From the NCBI GenBank assembly GCA_024196135.1, contig JAMQCK010000283.1, forward strand, positions 1-31,655: 31,655 bases of DNA. The letters are read 5' to 3'. Each line of letters opens with the position of its first letter. Position 1 is the stretch's first letter. Below, piece by piece: positions 11,554-21,747 of the stretch. The position numbers were made by a program, and so were the translations under genes. The notes under the pieces are model-generated. The model saw only the letters and a program-made list of their open reading frames with translations, had not been told where the DNA came from and did not search any database. The stretch comes from Pleurotus ostreatus/Saccharomyces cerevisiae fusant (lineage: Eukaryota > Opisthokonta).

Positions 11554-12146
11554 GCTGATTAGACGGCTTCTTCTACTGCGAAAGGCAACAGAGGATAGAG
11601 CGCTGTGCGAGAATCGTCTCAGAAGCGACGCCGTCCTGTAAGAAGGGCGGAGGGGAGCTGTCGATGCCGTCAACAGGGGAAGGGGGAACCGATCTTCACT
11701 CGCGTCGCATCCCGATCTTAGCGCCCGACTGTTCTCGGATATCTCCGAGCGCCTTGGTCACTTTTGTGACCCTCGACTGCAATGAGGTGGCAGGCTCGCT
11801 ATCGCTCGACAAAGCGAGATATGGCGCCATAGCAAGTCAAGAAGGACAAAGAAGGACGATGAAGCCTCAAAACACCGCAAACATGCCACGAATGCGGAAG
11901 TTCAAGATGTTCAAGAAGATACAGTAACACAAGGGTGAAGTTGAACTTCGCACAGAATGATGTGAGGTGACTGGCCAAAAGAAGCAAGCAATGGCCACGG
12001 AATGAGAGATAGAGAAGAGGGTGATAGCTCATTGCCGGGAACAAATCAGGCAAATGAGAGATTGACCAAGTGTCTTTTTGATTCATTCAATTGACCCTCT
12101 AAACCCTAGAAATACAGTAGTTGATCCTGCGCACGAGCGCTACATT
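11554..12146. other. Intergenic region, MTAP promoter and rds1-like 3' flank
   Basis: 593 bp. The 120 bases next to 11553 are an open in-frame extension of the phosphorylase (see findings). The rest is lower in GC, with no coding pattern; it includes the phosphorylase promoter and the 3' untranslated region of the Rds1-like gene. No repeat or RNA gene was seen. Confidence 0.6.
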
Positions 12147-13135
12147 TTAGTTCAAGAGCTCGCCGTCCGGGCCAAAAGGGAAAGCCAAGATCGCCGGGCC
12201 TGCGACAGTTGTGTCGTCCGTCGCCGCAGTCGCGTTGTTAGTCGCAACAGCGTAGACCGTGCCCTTCAAGCCCTCCGGGATCGTGACCGACCCGTCGGTA
12301 ACCTGCTGGAAGGTCTTGTCGAGGCCGCTGAAGAAAGCGATGTACATGTCGCCGTCGGTCTCGGTGCCGTTGGCGTAGGTGACGCTGACGGACTGGCCGG
12401 GCGCGCCGGCGCCGAGGGTGAGCGCGGGGAAGGCCTTGAAGGGCAGCGCGGGGTTGGATGAGGGGCAGGAGACGATGAAGCCGCTGGCCAGGGTGTAGAC
12501 CTCGTTGAAGGTGAGGGCGGTCTGAAGGATAGGTCAGTGGGAGTTGTGAGAACGTAGAGGCAAATGCTTACATCGTACGCGCCACTCCACGGGTTCTCAA
12601 GCGAAATGGCGGATGCGACCCATGCAGCGTGGCGAGCCTCGGTTGAGAGAATGACGGCGGCGGCAGTGAGAGCGTCCGTGCCCTGCAAGTACTTGGCCGC
12701 GCCGGCGTACGCCGACGTGCCAACGCCCTCAAGGACCTGGCTCAAAGCCGCGAACGACTTGGGGTCGGTGACGGGGAAGTTGTACTCGCATGCCTGCACC
12801 GCGGAGTCGCCGAGGACCGATGTGAGCGTGTCGACATGGCTCTGCTCGTGCTTGCCAATCTCCTCAAAGCGACCGCGGGCCCACTCGGGCAGGCCGGCGT
12901 TGGTGAAGTCCTCTTGTGTGTAGTTGGCGAGGGCTTGGTGGTAAAAAGTGTTCTCTAAGTGCTCAAGGGTGAGAGCGTAGTTCAAGACGACGGTGTCTGT
13001 CGAGAAGTCAGCTTTGACCTGACATGTTAAGATCGGATATAACGTACCAGTGATGGAACCGTCGTTGTCCCTCTTGTAGTGAGGCAGAGCCGAAGCGGCG
13101 GCGACAGCGAGAGAAACAGCGAGGAAAGAGATCAT
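12147..13135 (-). CDS. rds1: Secreted Rds1-like protein with ferritin-like domain
   Basis: Three exons, 13048-13135, 12572-12996 and 12147-12521, encode 295 residues. Residues 1-18 form a signal peptide (MISFLAVSLAVAAASALP), followed by a KR that could be a Kex2 site. The central ~130 residues resemble the Ferritin_2 domain of fission-yeast Rds1: YALTLEHLENTFYHQAL, then EEIGKHEQSHVDTL, then ILSTEARHAAWV. E-x-x-H pairs (EQSH, EARH) and the LEHLE glutamates are kept, so a di-metal site is possible. The C-terminal ~120 residues form a Gly/Thr/Ala-rich beta-type region. The S. pombe gene responds to nutrients and stress; the biochemical activity of the family is not established. Intron 1 (12997-13047) is 51 nt, in frame and stop-free. 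A good TATA box sits upstream, suggesting a strongly regulated gene. Confidence 0.9.
12997..13047 (-). other. In-frame stop-free intron of the rds1-like gene
   Basis: A GTACGT donor, AGCTGAC branch-like site and CTCGACAG acceptor delimit 51 nt on the minus strand. Removal joins GSIT to DTVVLNYALTLEHLE, which agrees with the family; retention would add 17 residues with one cysteine just after the signal peptide. Confidence 0.7.
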
Positions 13136-14044
13136 TTTGTTTGTTGAGTTTGAAGGGTGGATTGCTGTGTTGATTGTTGGTTGTGTTGAAGGCGATTGAT
13201 GAGGATGAGTGCTGTCCTCGCCGGCTTATATACAAAATTCTCCTATAACTGCAGGGAAAGACATCTCTCCTCGTAAGACCCGAGCAGCCCGAGCCAGGCA
13301 GTTCAGTGGCTGCACAACCTATTTGCGGTTAGACTTTTCGTTCGCGAGACCCCGTTGCGAGGGTGGGACATTTCGGCTGAGACTTTGCTGAGTGGCTCGC
13401 GCACGAGCCCCGCGAGACTTTGTTCATCAGCACATTGAAAAGTCACGGGACCGCGTCATAGTACAGGTCCAGGTCAATTGCAGGAGAATACTCGGCGACG
13501 AAAGGCTGCCAGTGAATCGACAGAGCATAACGATAGTGCGCAAGGATTGACCAGGTCGAGCGACACGAGCTAGAGTTTGTAGCAGCACTGCAGCACAGGT
13601 TTTCCAAGTCAGATCAGATGTGTTAGCGAGAGTAGAGGCTGGATGAGTTTGCCATGCAGTTTTGTGGACCGTGAAAGCACAAGTCAAGAACAAGCGCTCC
13701 CATATGCGGAAGTGCGCCCGCGTCGGCATTTGCCGGAATGGGCCTTCAGCACCGAAGCATCCTCTGAAAGCTCCTGCTGGGACTTAGGCAACTCACAGCT
13801 CCATTACACGGCGTAGGCGACGTGTCCCCCTTGTTACGGACTCTCGATACTGTGTCCAGCTTCTCGACAGGCTTTCCGTCGTTGACCGCCGTGACGCAGC
13901 GATCAACTCGTGAGCAGTGCCGGCCCTTCGGCAGACCGCTTTTCATCAACCAACGGCGAGCGTCGAATTCAGCAGCGCGTCTGACCCTCAAAAGTAACCT
14001 CGTCCGTGCCGTACTCTACACGAGGAGGACATAATCACCACAAG
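13136..14044. other. Divergent intergenic region, rds1-like and CBP3 promoters
   Basis: About 0.9 kb between two genes transcribed away from each other. The left side has the TATA box above. No TATA element is obvious before CBP3, as is common for housekeeping genes. Open frames in the interval have no domain and no codon bias; I see no further gene. Confidence 0.6.
13225..13232 (-). promoter_or_regulatory. TATA box of the rds1-like gene
   Basis: TATATAAG on the minus strand, 90-97 bases upstream of the ATG at 13135, followed by a pyrimidine/AC-rich leader. Position and sequence fit a fungal core promoter. Confidence 0.65.
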
Positions 14045-15218
14045 ATGCTCGCCTCCAGCATTGCACGGCGAGAGCTGCTCCGGAGCACTGCCGCGGCAGG
14101 ACGCGTCGCGCATCGCGTTCCCGCCCGGCTGGTCCACTTCAAGCCCCCCAAGGACCTCGACTTCAAGAACCTAGAAGAGGCGAGGAAGAACCGCAAACCT
14201 GGCGACTTCTATCCCCCAGACCGCCCACCTACCCCGCTAGCGGTATACTTGCAGCAGCACCCGCGCGCTAAGCAATACTTCTTGAAGCTGCAGAGCATCT
14301 TGGGATTCCAGAGGTCAAAGCCAATGGCTGGGAGGCGCGGACTCATGCTCTACGAACGAGTGTGCGCAGTGAAGCCGGATGATGAAGCCAAGTTCTGGAA
14401 AGAAGGTGCGCGACGCGGTATCAGCTCCAGTATTTCCCCACTTACGCTGCACAGACTGCTACCTCCCCTCGACGTTCCAGTCATGGTTCACCATCGTGAA
14501 CCTGCACGTATGGATGCTTACGGTGCGGCTACGCGCCATTCCCCCTCCCTACGGTCGCGACTTTGTTCAAGCGCTCCTCGATACCTTCTTCTACGACCTC
14601 GAGGACCGCATAACGGGCGTCCTCCAGCCCAAGTACAACCCTCCCACCCCCTACACCTTCCACTCCGACTTCTACCACAACCCCAACAAGCCCCTCGAGG
14701 GCGCGCCACGCACCCGCCTCGGCCGCGCGCCCGACCGCCTCATCACGCGCCAGCTCAAGATCCACCGCGACCAGTACATGGGCTTCACGCTCTCCATGGA
14801 CGCCGCGCTCGTGCAGGGCGACATGGAGATGGCCGCCTCCGTCTGGCGCAACCTCCTCGGCGCGCGCGGTGCCGCGGGCATCGTGCTCCCCGCGCCCGGG
14901 CAGCAGCCGCAGAAGTACTACCGCCGCTCGATCAACCCGCCGATCAGCGAGCCGCACAAGATCGACGTCGAGCGCGAGCAGTGGGTCGACGACCACTCGG
15001 GCGTGCACGACTTCCCGCCCGCGGAGGCGGACAAGTACTTGACGTACCCGGAGCTGATGCTCGACCTCGTCATGTACATTCGGAGGGAGGTCAAGCGGTT
15101 GGAGGATATCCCCGACGAGGCTTTCTTGTGGCAGGACCCGGATACGTTGCGGTTTGGGAAGGTTAGGGATTACTCGGCACAGGCTTCCGCTCAGCCTAAG
15201 AAGAGCACGACGTCGTAG
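14045..15218 (+). CDS. CBP3: Cytochrome bc1 complex assembly factor (CBP3/UQCC1 type)
   Basis: Mitochondrial protein required for making and assembling cytochrome b into complex III; in yeast Cbp3 works with Cbp6 at the ribosome exit. Two exons, 14045-14405 and 14455-15218, give 374 residues. The start MLASSIARRELLRSTAAAGR is an Arg/Ser/Ala-rich presequence without acids; an in-frame ATG at 14006 adds 13 residues with no presequence character. The ubiquinol-cytochrome c chaperone domain begins after the intron: CYLPSTFQSWFTIVNLHVWM, then TVRLRAIPP, FFYDLEDRITGVLQP, RQLKIHRDQYMGFTLSMDAAL and DMEMAASVWRNLLGARG. The C-terminal part (LMLDLVMYIRREVKRLEDIP) is conserved in fungi. It is convergent with the beta-galactosidase gene, 127 bp away. 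Confidence 0.92.
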
Positions 15219-15345
15219 CGTAGCCGCAACTAATATCCACCCACTGAGGTGTGCACCCTCCTCTCGGTTCTGCGTGATCAGGAAGTACGGTTCAAGGACC
15301 ATCTTGAAGTGAATTGGATAAGTTGCGGGCGGTTCCCTCTTACAT

Positions 15346-18300
15346 TTACATTGCTTCTACATAATTCGCTTTCTCCCTCGCATCTGCTTGTTCACCATAA
15401 TCCGGAGCAGCGTAATCCTGGAAAGTCAATGACGACGCGAAGTACCCATCCGCGCGCAAGGAAAGGCCACCAAGCTTTGCGCCGCCCTCGTCAAGCGACC
15501 AGACCGATAGGGCGAGCGTATTGGGGCTTCCGCGACGCAAGAGTCTGACAAGATAGGGTCAACCTGATTGCTACTTGCACCACGAAAGTGAACTTACCCT
15601 GCTGGCAGGACGAACCATGTCTGCGGCCTGTCGGGCGTAAACTCGTCAGCATACAGTCCCAGGCAATTCCCCTCTCAACGCACCCAATGTTGTTCACATA
15701 TTTCCCGACTTGCCACCCGTTCAGATAGACTTGCGCGCGATAGTTGGATGTAACCTCTGTGGGTTCGAACACAAGTCGGATGGGCACATCGAAGCCGTCG
15801 GGCAAGGCCTGCAACACCTGGATGAGGAGCCGCTCGCAGCATGCTGCTGACCACTCACCCAATCAAACTGCGTGCGATAGAAATTCACGCCCGCCTTCGA
15901 GACACCGTCCACCGGGTCTCCCTCCGCCCAGTCGTCGTCGGGGAAGCCAGGGAGATGCGCGCCGATGCGCTCGGCGTAGAGGCCACCCTCATTGAGGTAG
16001 CCGCGGAAGGTGTCGGGAGCGCCAGCTGCGCCACCGAGGTTTCCTTGGAGGGCCCAGCGGGTGAAGGTGGTGTTTGCGCCTCTGAAGCCGTAGCCGCGGA
16101 TGCCACGAGGTTCCTTGCCGCCGTTCGCTGCATTGGGTAGCCATGGTCAGTCATGATCTTCATACTCCAGCGACACACACTTACAAGACGTCTCAGAGAT
16201 GCTGAATCGCGCGTAAAGTCAGTTGTTTACCTGGTCATAGAATTGGGTTCTACGTACCCCATATGGTCTTCAGAGGATCGTCAGAGACGCCTTCGTTGTC
16301 GAGGATGGATGACGAACCCACCTTGCAGTACCACTAGCACGTTATCCTCTCCAACCTTCAACGTATCATCAGGGATGGCCCAAGTGCTGTTAGTCTCGGC
16401 GACTGTGCTGTTTCCTTGTCCACTCCCAAGGAACGCTCCGTTGAGCCAGGCAGTGTACCCGAAGGCGAAGCCACCCATGACGCTGAGCGTGACATCGGTC
16501 TCGTCTCCTGAAGCATTGAAGTGACCGCGGAAAAGCAGGTTGCCTCCGTAGAACCTTTGGGATGAAGACGGTAAGAGCGCGCCTACGATTCAAAGAGGCC
16601 ACGACGCACCCGTATTGCTGCGAGTAGAGGATCTTGTCACCCGAGATAGGTGGCAGATTGGTATACTAGACAGGTTCTCAGTCAGGAGGTTGGCATAGAC
16701 AGCGAAGCATCCTACATTGGTAGCCGTCAGGGCGGCAGTGACCCAGTCCGAGTCGTCGAAGTCGGGGTCAATCTCGGGCAAGCTAAACAATGGACCCAAT
16801 GTCAAAATGCACGGCGTATTAGTACGAGCTTTCGACGCACCTTCCAGATACCTTCCATGTGCCAAAGGACGGGAGCTCGATGGGCTGGTCTTCCGCGGTA
16901 ATAGTGCCGGTGAGAGATCCACGCGAGCTACTCTCCAGATCCAACGCAACGCCATTCCAGGTCACTTGCGAAACAGCGCCAGGCGCGAAGATCTCGATGG
17001 GTGTCGTTCCGTTGAGATCGCCGACCTGCTTGCATCAGTGGACATATTCGTGCTTATCACTGAGATCACTCACCAAAGCCAGGGTGTCCCCGTCGATGCT
17101 CGCCGAACGCACGAGATATGGCCCACCGACAAGCACGCTCGAGTTCGTGCCAATCGAGAAGAACTTGCCCCAGTCGCCTTCGCCCTGAATGTCCGGCGCA
17201 CTCCAGGTGTTTGCGGTGCTCTTGTCCGCGAGCAGCAGGACGAGGCTGCCGTTGTTGATGCTGACCGCCTCAAAGCCGTCGAGTGTGTAGTCGATGGTAA
17301 GAACACCGTCGGCGAAGGAAGATTCGATAGAGGAACCGTCTTCGGTGGATACGCGGGGTTCCTCATCGAAGAAGAGGGCCGTCTGCCCTGTCTGGCCCTT
17401 ACCCGCGTACAGAGCGATGTAGTCCGTAGAGTCAATGCTGATGAAAGGTCAAGAATTAGCATGACGAGGAGCTTGACCGCAACGCACGTTGTCCATGTCA
17501 AGACCCTGCGTGATGTTCAGTATCCTTCGCAGACTGAGAGTGGTGATAACGCACTCAGCTGTCGAGTACAGCACCGTGGTCTCTGATTGCCCAAAGACGT
17601 AGTCCACAACGATGATCTTACTGTCGCGTCCTGCAAGGGTAATATCGCCCTCAGTCGGGATGGTGATGTCGCCCTTCGAGGTCTTGACGTTCAGTTGGGT
17701 TGTCTGCGTGCCCTGCGACGTGCTATCGTTCTGGCGTAGGAAGTAGAACGCCGCGTTCGTATCGTCATTGCGCAGCTCAGTCGTATAGACGGCACTGTTC
17801 GTGGTGTAGCTGGTGCCATTGGCGACGTAAGATGCGGCCAGGAGGTCGCGGGAGACGCGGAGGAAGAGACCTGCGAATGGTGAGAGATTTAGCAACGTAC
17901 ACCTTGCGTGGGCCCTGCCATACCTTGCAGGCGCATTTCGTTCATCTTTGCGTTCGCTACACGATTCTCATTGATGCCTCCGCCGTAATCGTAACTGCTG
18001 TACGTGACTACCGAGCGTGGATGAACGCTTCCGAATGCATACAGAGGAATGGAACTTACCTGGCGCTGCAAGCGATCCCCAGTTGGTACCGCCAAAAAGC
18101 ACTGAAGTTGATTATCAGTTACCGGGATGCAGATCAAAGTATGGACCACTTACTGTAGATGCTGAGGATCGTGGCCGTCTGCGCACTGGGCTACGATCAA
18201 GACATTGCGAACGTGCTGACTCTGTGTCTTACTAGTTCTCCTTGTAGAAGATATTTTCTGTTGGGGCAATATCAAAATCGAAAAAGGGTCGCAGCATGAC

Positions 18301-19810
18301 TTTGACTGACCGAAGTCGGCATTCGTGAGGTCCTCCGCTGAGGGTATGCGATCAGGTTCTGACACCTCTCGTATCCGATGAGCACGTACAGTACTTCTCA
18401 TATCCCGTCCCATACCGAGTCACGACTTCGCCCCACTGAATGAGAAACGCGCCTGCGAACTGCGATTTCGTGAGCCTGAGTTGCTCTGTAGCGTGCACCA
18501 ACGCTGTAACCTACCTCGGCCAAACATAGCGGATTGCTCGGCGCTACCGCCTCGTGCGCCGAGCGATAGATAGACTGGGGGTTCACCCAACGGTTCTTCC
18601 CCTGTGGGTAAGAGTCACCGCAGTAGATGTTGACGCGGCCTTCACCGGGGCGGTCTGGGCTGAAGTTGCCCGTCTGCCCGGAGTGCTTGTCGTTGTGGGT
18701 GATGGCTATGAGGCACGCGTTGGTGTCAGTACAGAAGAAGGGACGGGCGGGCAAAGCTGACGCACGGACGACAATGCCGTTAGCCCTATACGTGTCGATG
18801 ACAGCTTGCATGTAGGGGCTGCGCGTCGGTCCTTCGTCGAACTCGTTCTCTGCCTGGACGAGGATGACTGCCAACACTCATTAGTGGCGGCAAAAGGGTG
18901 CAGAACACCGATACACGTACTGGGACCACCCTCGGTGATCTGGTTGCGAGCGATGATCTTGGATATGGCAGTCATGTAAGGAGTCCAAGCTGGAAGGGGT
19001 GCCTTGCGTTCAGCTTCATTTCTCAAGTTAGAGATGAAATAGATGCGACGCACCCTCGGTATAGGCTGGGTTGTTTGTACGCAGATCACCCTCGATGTTG
19101 CCCACCCATCCAGGATAGCCACCACCGGTTGTTTCAGCATCTAGCATAGGATTTATGAGAAACAATGACTGCGAGATGGCCATTATACGCACTGATATAC
19201 GGTCCAGGCCTTACGAAAAGCGTGTCAGAACAAGAAGAAGGCACACGTTCGTCGCGAGCTCTCACCGTGCGATCAGCCACAGTCCAGCCTCTTTGACCTT
19301 CGAAGAAGATACAGTATTAGTGGGAGTGTACAAAGTGGCCACCTCCCCCTCACGGCGCACCTGATCAATGAACAGTTGTACATCCCTATACGTGCCCTCC
19401 GTGAAGTCTCCGTCTCCCCCATTTGTGTCCGGAGTCGGATAATGGGTCGCCCAGTGGGTGTAAAAGGATACCTGTACGATGCCTTTGCGTCAGTATTTCA
19501 TACGGAAGAAGCTAACAATGCGTTAACTCACGGTGTTGAACCCATTCGCCCTGATCTTCTGTAGCACGTCGGCCCATAGGGCAGGGTCCCCCGGCAGCCG
19601 CCACGGATGCATCTCCGCGGATAGAATGAAAACGCGCTGCCCAAAGATGGAGAGGGAATGCGGGTCCCAGGTAACCGCGTCAGTGAGCCCGGTCGAGTTG
19701 CGTGCTTGAAGGCGAGCGAGGGAAGGCTCATACGCGGCGGAAGCGTCCGCCGCGTACAGCGCCCTGCAGAAGGGCAACGCGCAAGCGGCGAGCCAGAGTG
19801 CGCGCAGCAT
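15346..19810 (-). CDS. lacA: Secreted beta-galactosidase, glycoside hydrolase family 35
   Basis: Extracellular retaining beta-galactosidase acting on galactosides of plant polysaccharides. I infer 27 exons and 26 introns and about 1,000 residues; the first exon is 19532-19810 and the last 15346-15544. A signal peptide (MLRALWLAACALPFCRALYA) starts the protein. The catalytic TIM barrel shows SAEMHPWRLP, NGFNTVSFYTHW, EAGLWLIARPGPYINAETT, the acid/base in VQAENEFDEGP (codon 18842-18844) and the probable nucleophile in LCLAEFAGAFLIQWG (codon 18515-18517, split by an intron from the Phe). FGGTNWGSLAAPVTYSSYDY follows. The C-terminal beta domains 2-5 are present, including NGGKEPRGIRGYGF and VYLNGWQVGKYVNNIG. 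Key residues are intact, and no frameshift is needed if several tiny exons (10-17 nt) are accepted. The gene would be missed or broken by simple gene finders. Confidence 0.93.
16185..16201 (-). other. 17-nt exon of the beta-galactosidase gene
   Basis: Flanked by a GATTCAG acceptor and a GTAAGT donor. It contributes ISETS between DHMG and SNGGKEPRGIRG, restoring the conserved stretch before RGIRGY. Confidence 0.7.
16258..16267 (-). other. 10-nt microexon of the beta-galactosidase gene
   Basis: ACCATATGGG on the minus strand lies between a CTGAAG acceptor and a GTACGT donor. It converts VLQ..ISETS into VLQDHMGISETS, matching the Gln-Asp-Asn-Met-Gly type motif of fungal GH35 enzymes. The flanking introns are 54 nt (16268-16321) and 56 nt (16202-16257). 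Confidence 0.7.
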
Positions 19811-20394
19811 CGTGTTGGTGTCCGAGTCTGCGCAAGCGGGTAGCGAGCACTCCAGGAGAACCTTCCTCGAACCACCACGGACGCACTTATACCACTACCA
19901 CTGCTTCTCAGGCCAGGTACGCCGATGCGGGGAAGTCGTCGCGCGGTCCGGCTCGAGCATGGCGCGTTGAGCCTGCGCTCCTCTCCACGGACCAGGCGCG
20001 GACCGTCCTCGGTCGTCGATCTTCGGTCTCTGTATGCCTGGGTAGGCTCAGCTGACCGCGAAGCCCGACGACATCATGTCGAATGCCGGTCGCATCAGGT
20101 GCGTGACCGAGAAGAGCACAAGGAAGGCAGGAATCACGAGAGGTTATGACGAGGACAAGAGTATCGTCAGCCGGAAAAGCCCTCTTGCCAGTGGTAGGAC
20201 TAGGCTTGTGGTAAACACTTCGTCCGGTCTTTACCAGGCTATCAGGATTCAGAGCGCGAGCTGATTCTTACTTCGAGTACGCTTTAAGTCCAATAGAAGG
20301 TCGAATGCGACCTGCAGGTGTATAGCAGACACAATATACATGATACAGATACGAAGGGACGAACCGGGAGACCGCTGCTGTGAGGCTCGCCACC
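19811..20394. other. Intergenic region, beta-galactosidase promoter
   Basis: 584 bp between two minus-strand genes, with the beta-galactosidase promoter at the left and the 3' flank of the Spp2 gene at the right. No coding pattern with support, RNA gene or repeat was found. Confidence 0.6.
19886..19891 (-). promoter_or_regulatory. TATA-like element of the beta-galactosidase gene
   Basis: TATAAG on the minus strand, 76-81 bases before the ATG at 19810. A GCGGGG, fitting the SYGGRG consensus for carbon-repressor (CreA/Mig1) sites, lies near 19926-19931 on the plus strand; such a short match has little weight alone, but carbon repression would make sense for this enzyme. Confidence 0.5.
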
Positions 20395-21747
20395 TCAGTA
20401 GTCCCTCCGTCGCCGCGTCGCATCCCTCGAACGGTCCCTGCGACGCTCCCGGTCATCATGATAGTCCTTCTCCTTCCGCCTACTGCTGTCGTCCCGTTCG
20501 CGGTATTTGCTATCATCGCGCTCGCGAAACTTGCTATCGCGGTCTCTATACTTGTCATCGCGATCCTTGTACTTGTCTTCACGGTACTTGTCGTCCCGGT
20601 CCCTGTCGCGACTCCTATACTTGTCGTCGCGGTCGCCTCGTCTATCCTCCCGATCACTCCTGCGCGGCGAGTACGACCTATCGCGTCGTCGCTCGCTCTT
20701 CCCATCCCGCTCGCGGTCGCTCCTCGGCTGCGAATCCTCCCTCTCCTTCTTGATGACGGGTACATAGCGCTTGTCGGGTCGCTTCTTGTACGCCGGCTTC
20801 TTCGACCCATCGTCGTAGACCTCCTGCTCTTTCGCGCCAATGCCCAGTAGCGCCGGGCGCGCCTCCGGCATGTATGGCTCTACCATTCCCCTTCCAGGCT
20901 TGCGCGTCGCCGCCATGCCTTCCTTCCAACCCATCCCGCGCAGCAGCGCCGCGCCAAACTGCGACACCGGCACGCGCTCGTAGTCCTCGAGCGTCGCCTG
21001 GTCCGGCAGCTCGTCTACGTCCTGCTTGAGTGCCTCGGCCTCAGAGACGGGGCGGATGACGTCGATCACGGGCCCGTCCTCCTGCGTGCGGCCGTCAGCG
21101 GAGGCGAGGATGGCGCGGAGTGCTTTCTGGTCGTCGGTCTCTTCGTCAACGGCCATTGCAGTGGTTTCCTCTTCCTCTTTGATGGTGACGTCGTCGCCCT
21201 CAACCTTGACCTCGCGGTGCTTGACCTGCAGGCCGGCAAGGACAGGACCGGTGTTGATCGAGTCGCGTGTGCCGAGGCCGCCGACGCTGCCATCTGCGCC
21301 GGTGGTGGCTGCGGCAGAAGCGGGGACGAACTGCCCACGACGCCGTCGTGCAAGCTCACGCCAGTCACGGTTGGGGGCGGGTTGGATGACGAGGGGTCCC
21401 TTGGGTGCGGCCTTGACCTTGTCACGTCTGTAGATGCCAAAGGGGTGGGCTTGGGTAAGTTGAGATGACTGCAAGTGCGGGGAAGGAATGGACACAGACC
21501 GTCGCGCGCCACCGATCTTGTCAAATTCGTCTACCAGCTCTACTGCCTCTTCATCCTCCTCGTCGCTAGAGTCGATGTAATGCCTCGGGGACGTATTTGC
21601 GAGGGGACTGCCAGGGACCGACTCATTCTTCAGGTGTCGGGGTAGCCCTGGGACCTTGAAGCCTGAGCTGTCGGAATCTGGTCCGGAAGAGTTGTCCCTC
21701 GACACTGGCGTCGGCCGCCTGACAGTGAAGGAGACTTTCTGCGACAT
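20395..21747 (-). CDS. SPP2: Pre-mRNA splicing factor Spp2, G-patch protein
   Basis: Nuclear spliceosome component; yeast Spp2 and human GPKOW bind and activate the DEAH helicase Prp2/DHX16 before the first splicing step. The start MSQKVSFTVRRPTPVS at 21747 matches the family better than MLPTTMSQ at 21762. Recognisable blocks: GPLVIQPAPNRDWR in the middle, then the family G-patch YERVPVSQFGAALLRGMGWK and EGMAATRKPGRGMVEPYMPEARPALLGIGAKE, then a long C-terminal tail of Arg/Asp/Lys/Tyr repeats. The length is 450 residues if read without introns, or 426 if a 72-nt in-frame candidate intron (21428-21499, GTCTGT..CTACAG) is removed; the spliced form brings GGARR next to RDKVKAAPKGPLVI and looks more like relatives. 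It is transcribed divergently from ISA2 over 123 bp. Confidence 0.9.
   Translation of the reverse strand: MSQKVSFTVRRPTPVSRDNSSGPDSDSSGFKVPGLPRHLKNESVPGSPLANTSPRHYIDSSDEEDEEAVELVDEFDKIGGARRSVSIPSPHLQSSQLTQAHPFGIYRRDKVKAAPKGPLVIQPAPNRDWRELARRRRGQFVPASAAATTGADGSVGGLGTRDSINTGPVLAGLQVKHREVKVEGDDVTIKEEEETTAMAVDEETDDQKALRAILASADGRTQEDGPVIDVIRPVSEAEALKQDVDELPDQATLEDYERVPVSQFGAALLRGMGWKEGMAATRKPGRGMVEPYMPEARPALLGIGAKEQEVYDDGSKKPAYKKRPDKRYVPVIKKEREDSQPRSDRERDGKSERRRDRSYSPRRSDREDRRGDRDDKYRSRDRDRDDKYREDKYKDRDDKYRDRDSKFRERDDSKYRERDDSSRRKEKDYHDDRERRRDRSRDATRRRRDY
20476..20720 (-). repeat. Arg/Asp/Lys/Tyr tandem repeats in the Spp2 tail
   Basis: The minus-strand coding sequence repeats a unit of about 5-9 residues around DDKYRxRD (for example RDRDRDDKYREDKYKDRDDK, then KYRDRDSKFRERDDSKYRER). 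The DNA repeats accordingly, with recurring CTTGTC(A/G)TCGCGGTC-like words on the plus strand. It is a mixed-charge tract like those in U1-70K and other splicing proteins, and is probably variable in length between strains. Confidence 0.8.

Noticed and set aside
12095..12112. Telomere-like AACCCTA motif
   Set aside because: A single copy only, with no tandem array; it is inside an ordinary intergenic region.
5416..13135. A metabolic gene cluster led by the Zn2Cys6 factor
   Set aside because: The neighbours (CoA carrier, MTA phosphorylase, Rds1-like) are housekeeping or unrelated, with no synthase, P450 or transporter set.
14529..15302. 257-codon minus-strand open frame opposite CBP3
   Set aside because: Shadow of the GC-rich CBP3 exon; the plus-strand frame has the conserved chaperone domain.
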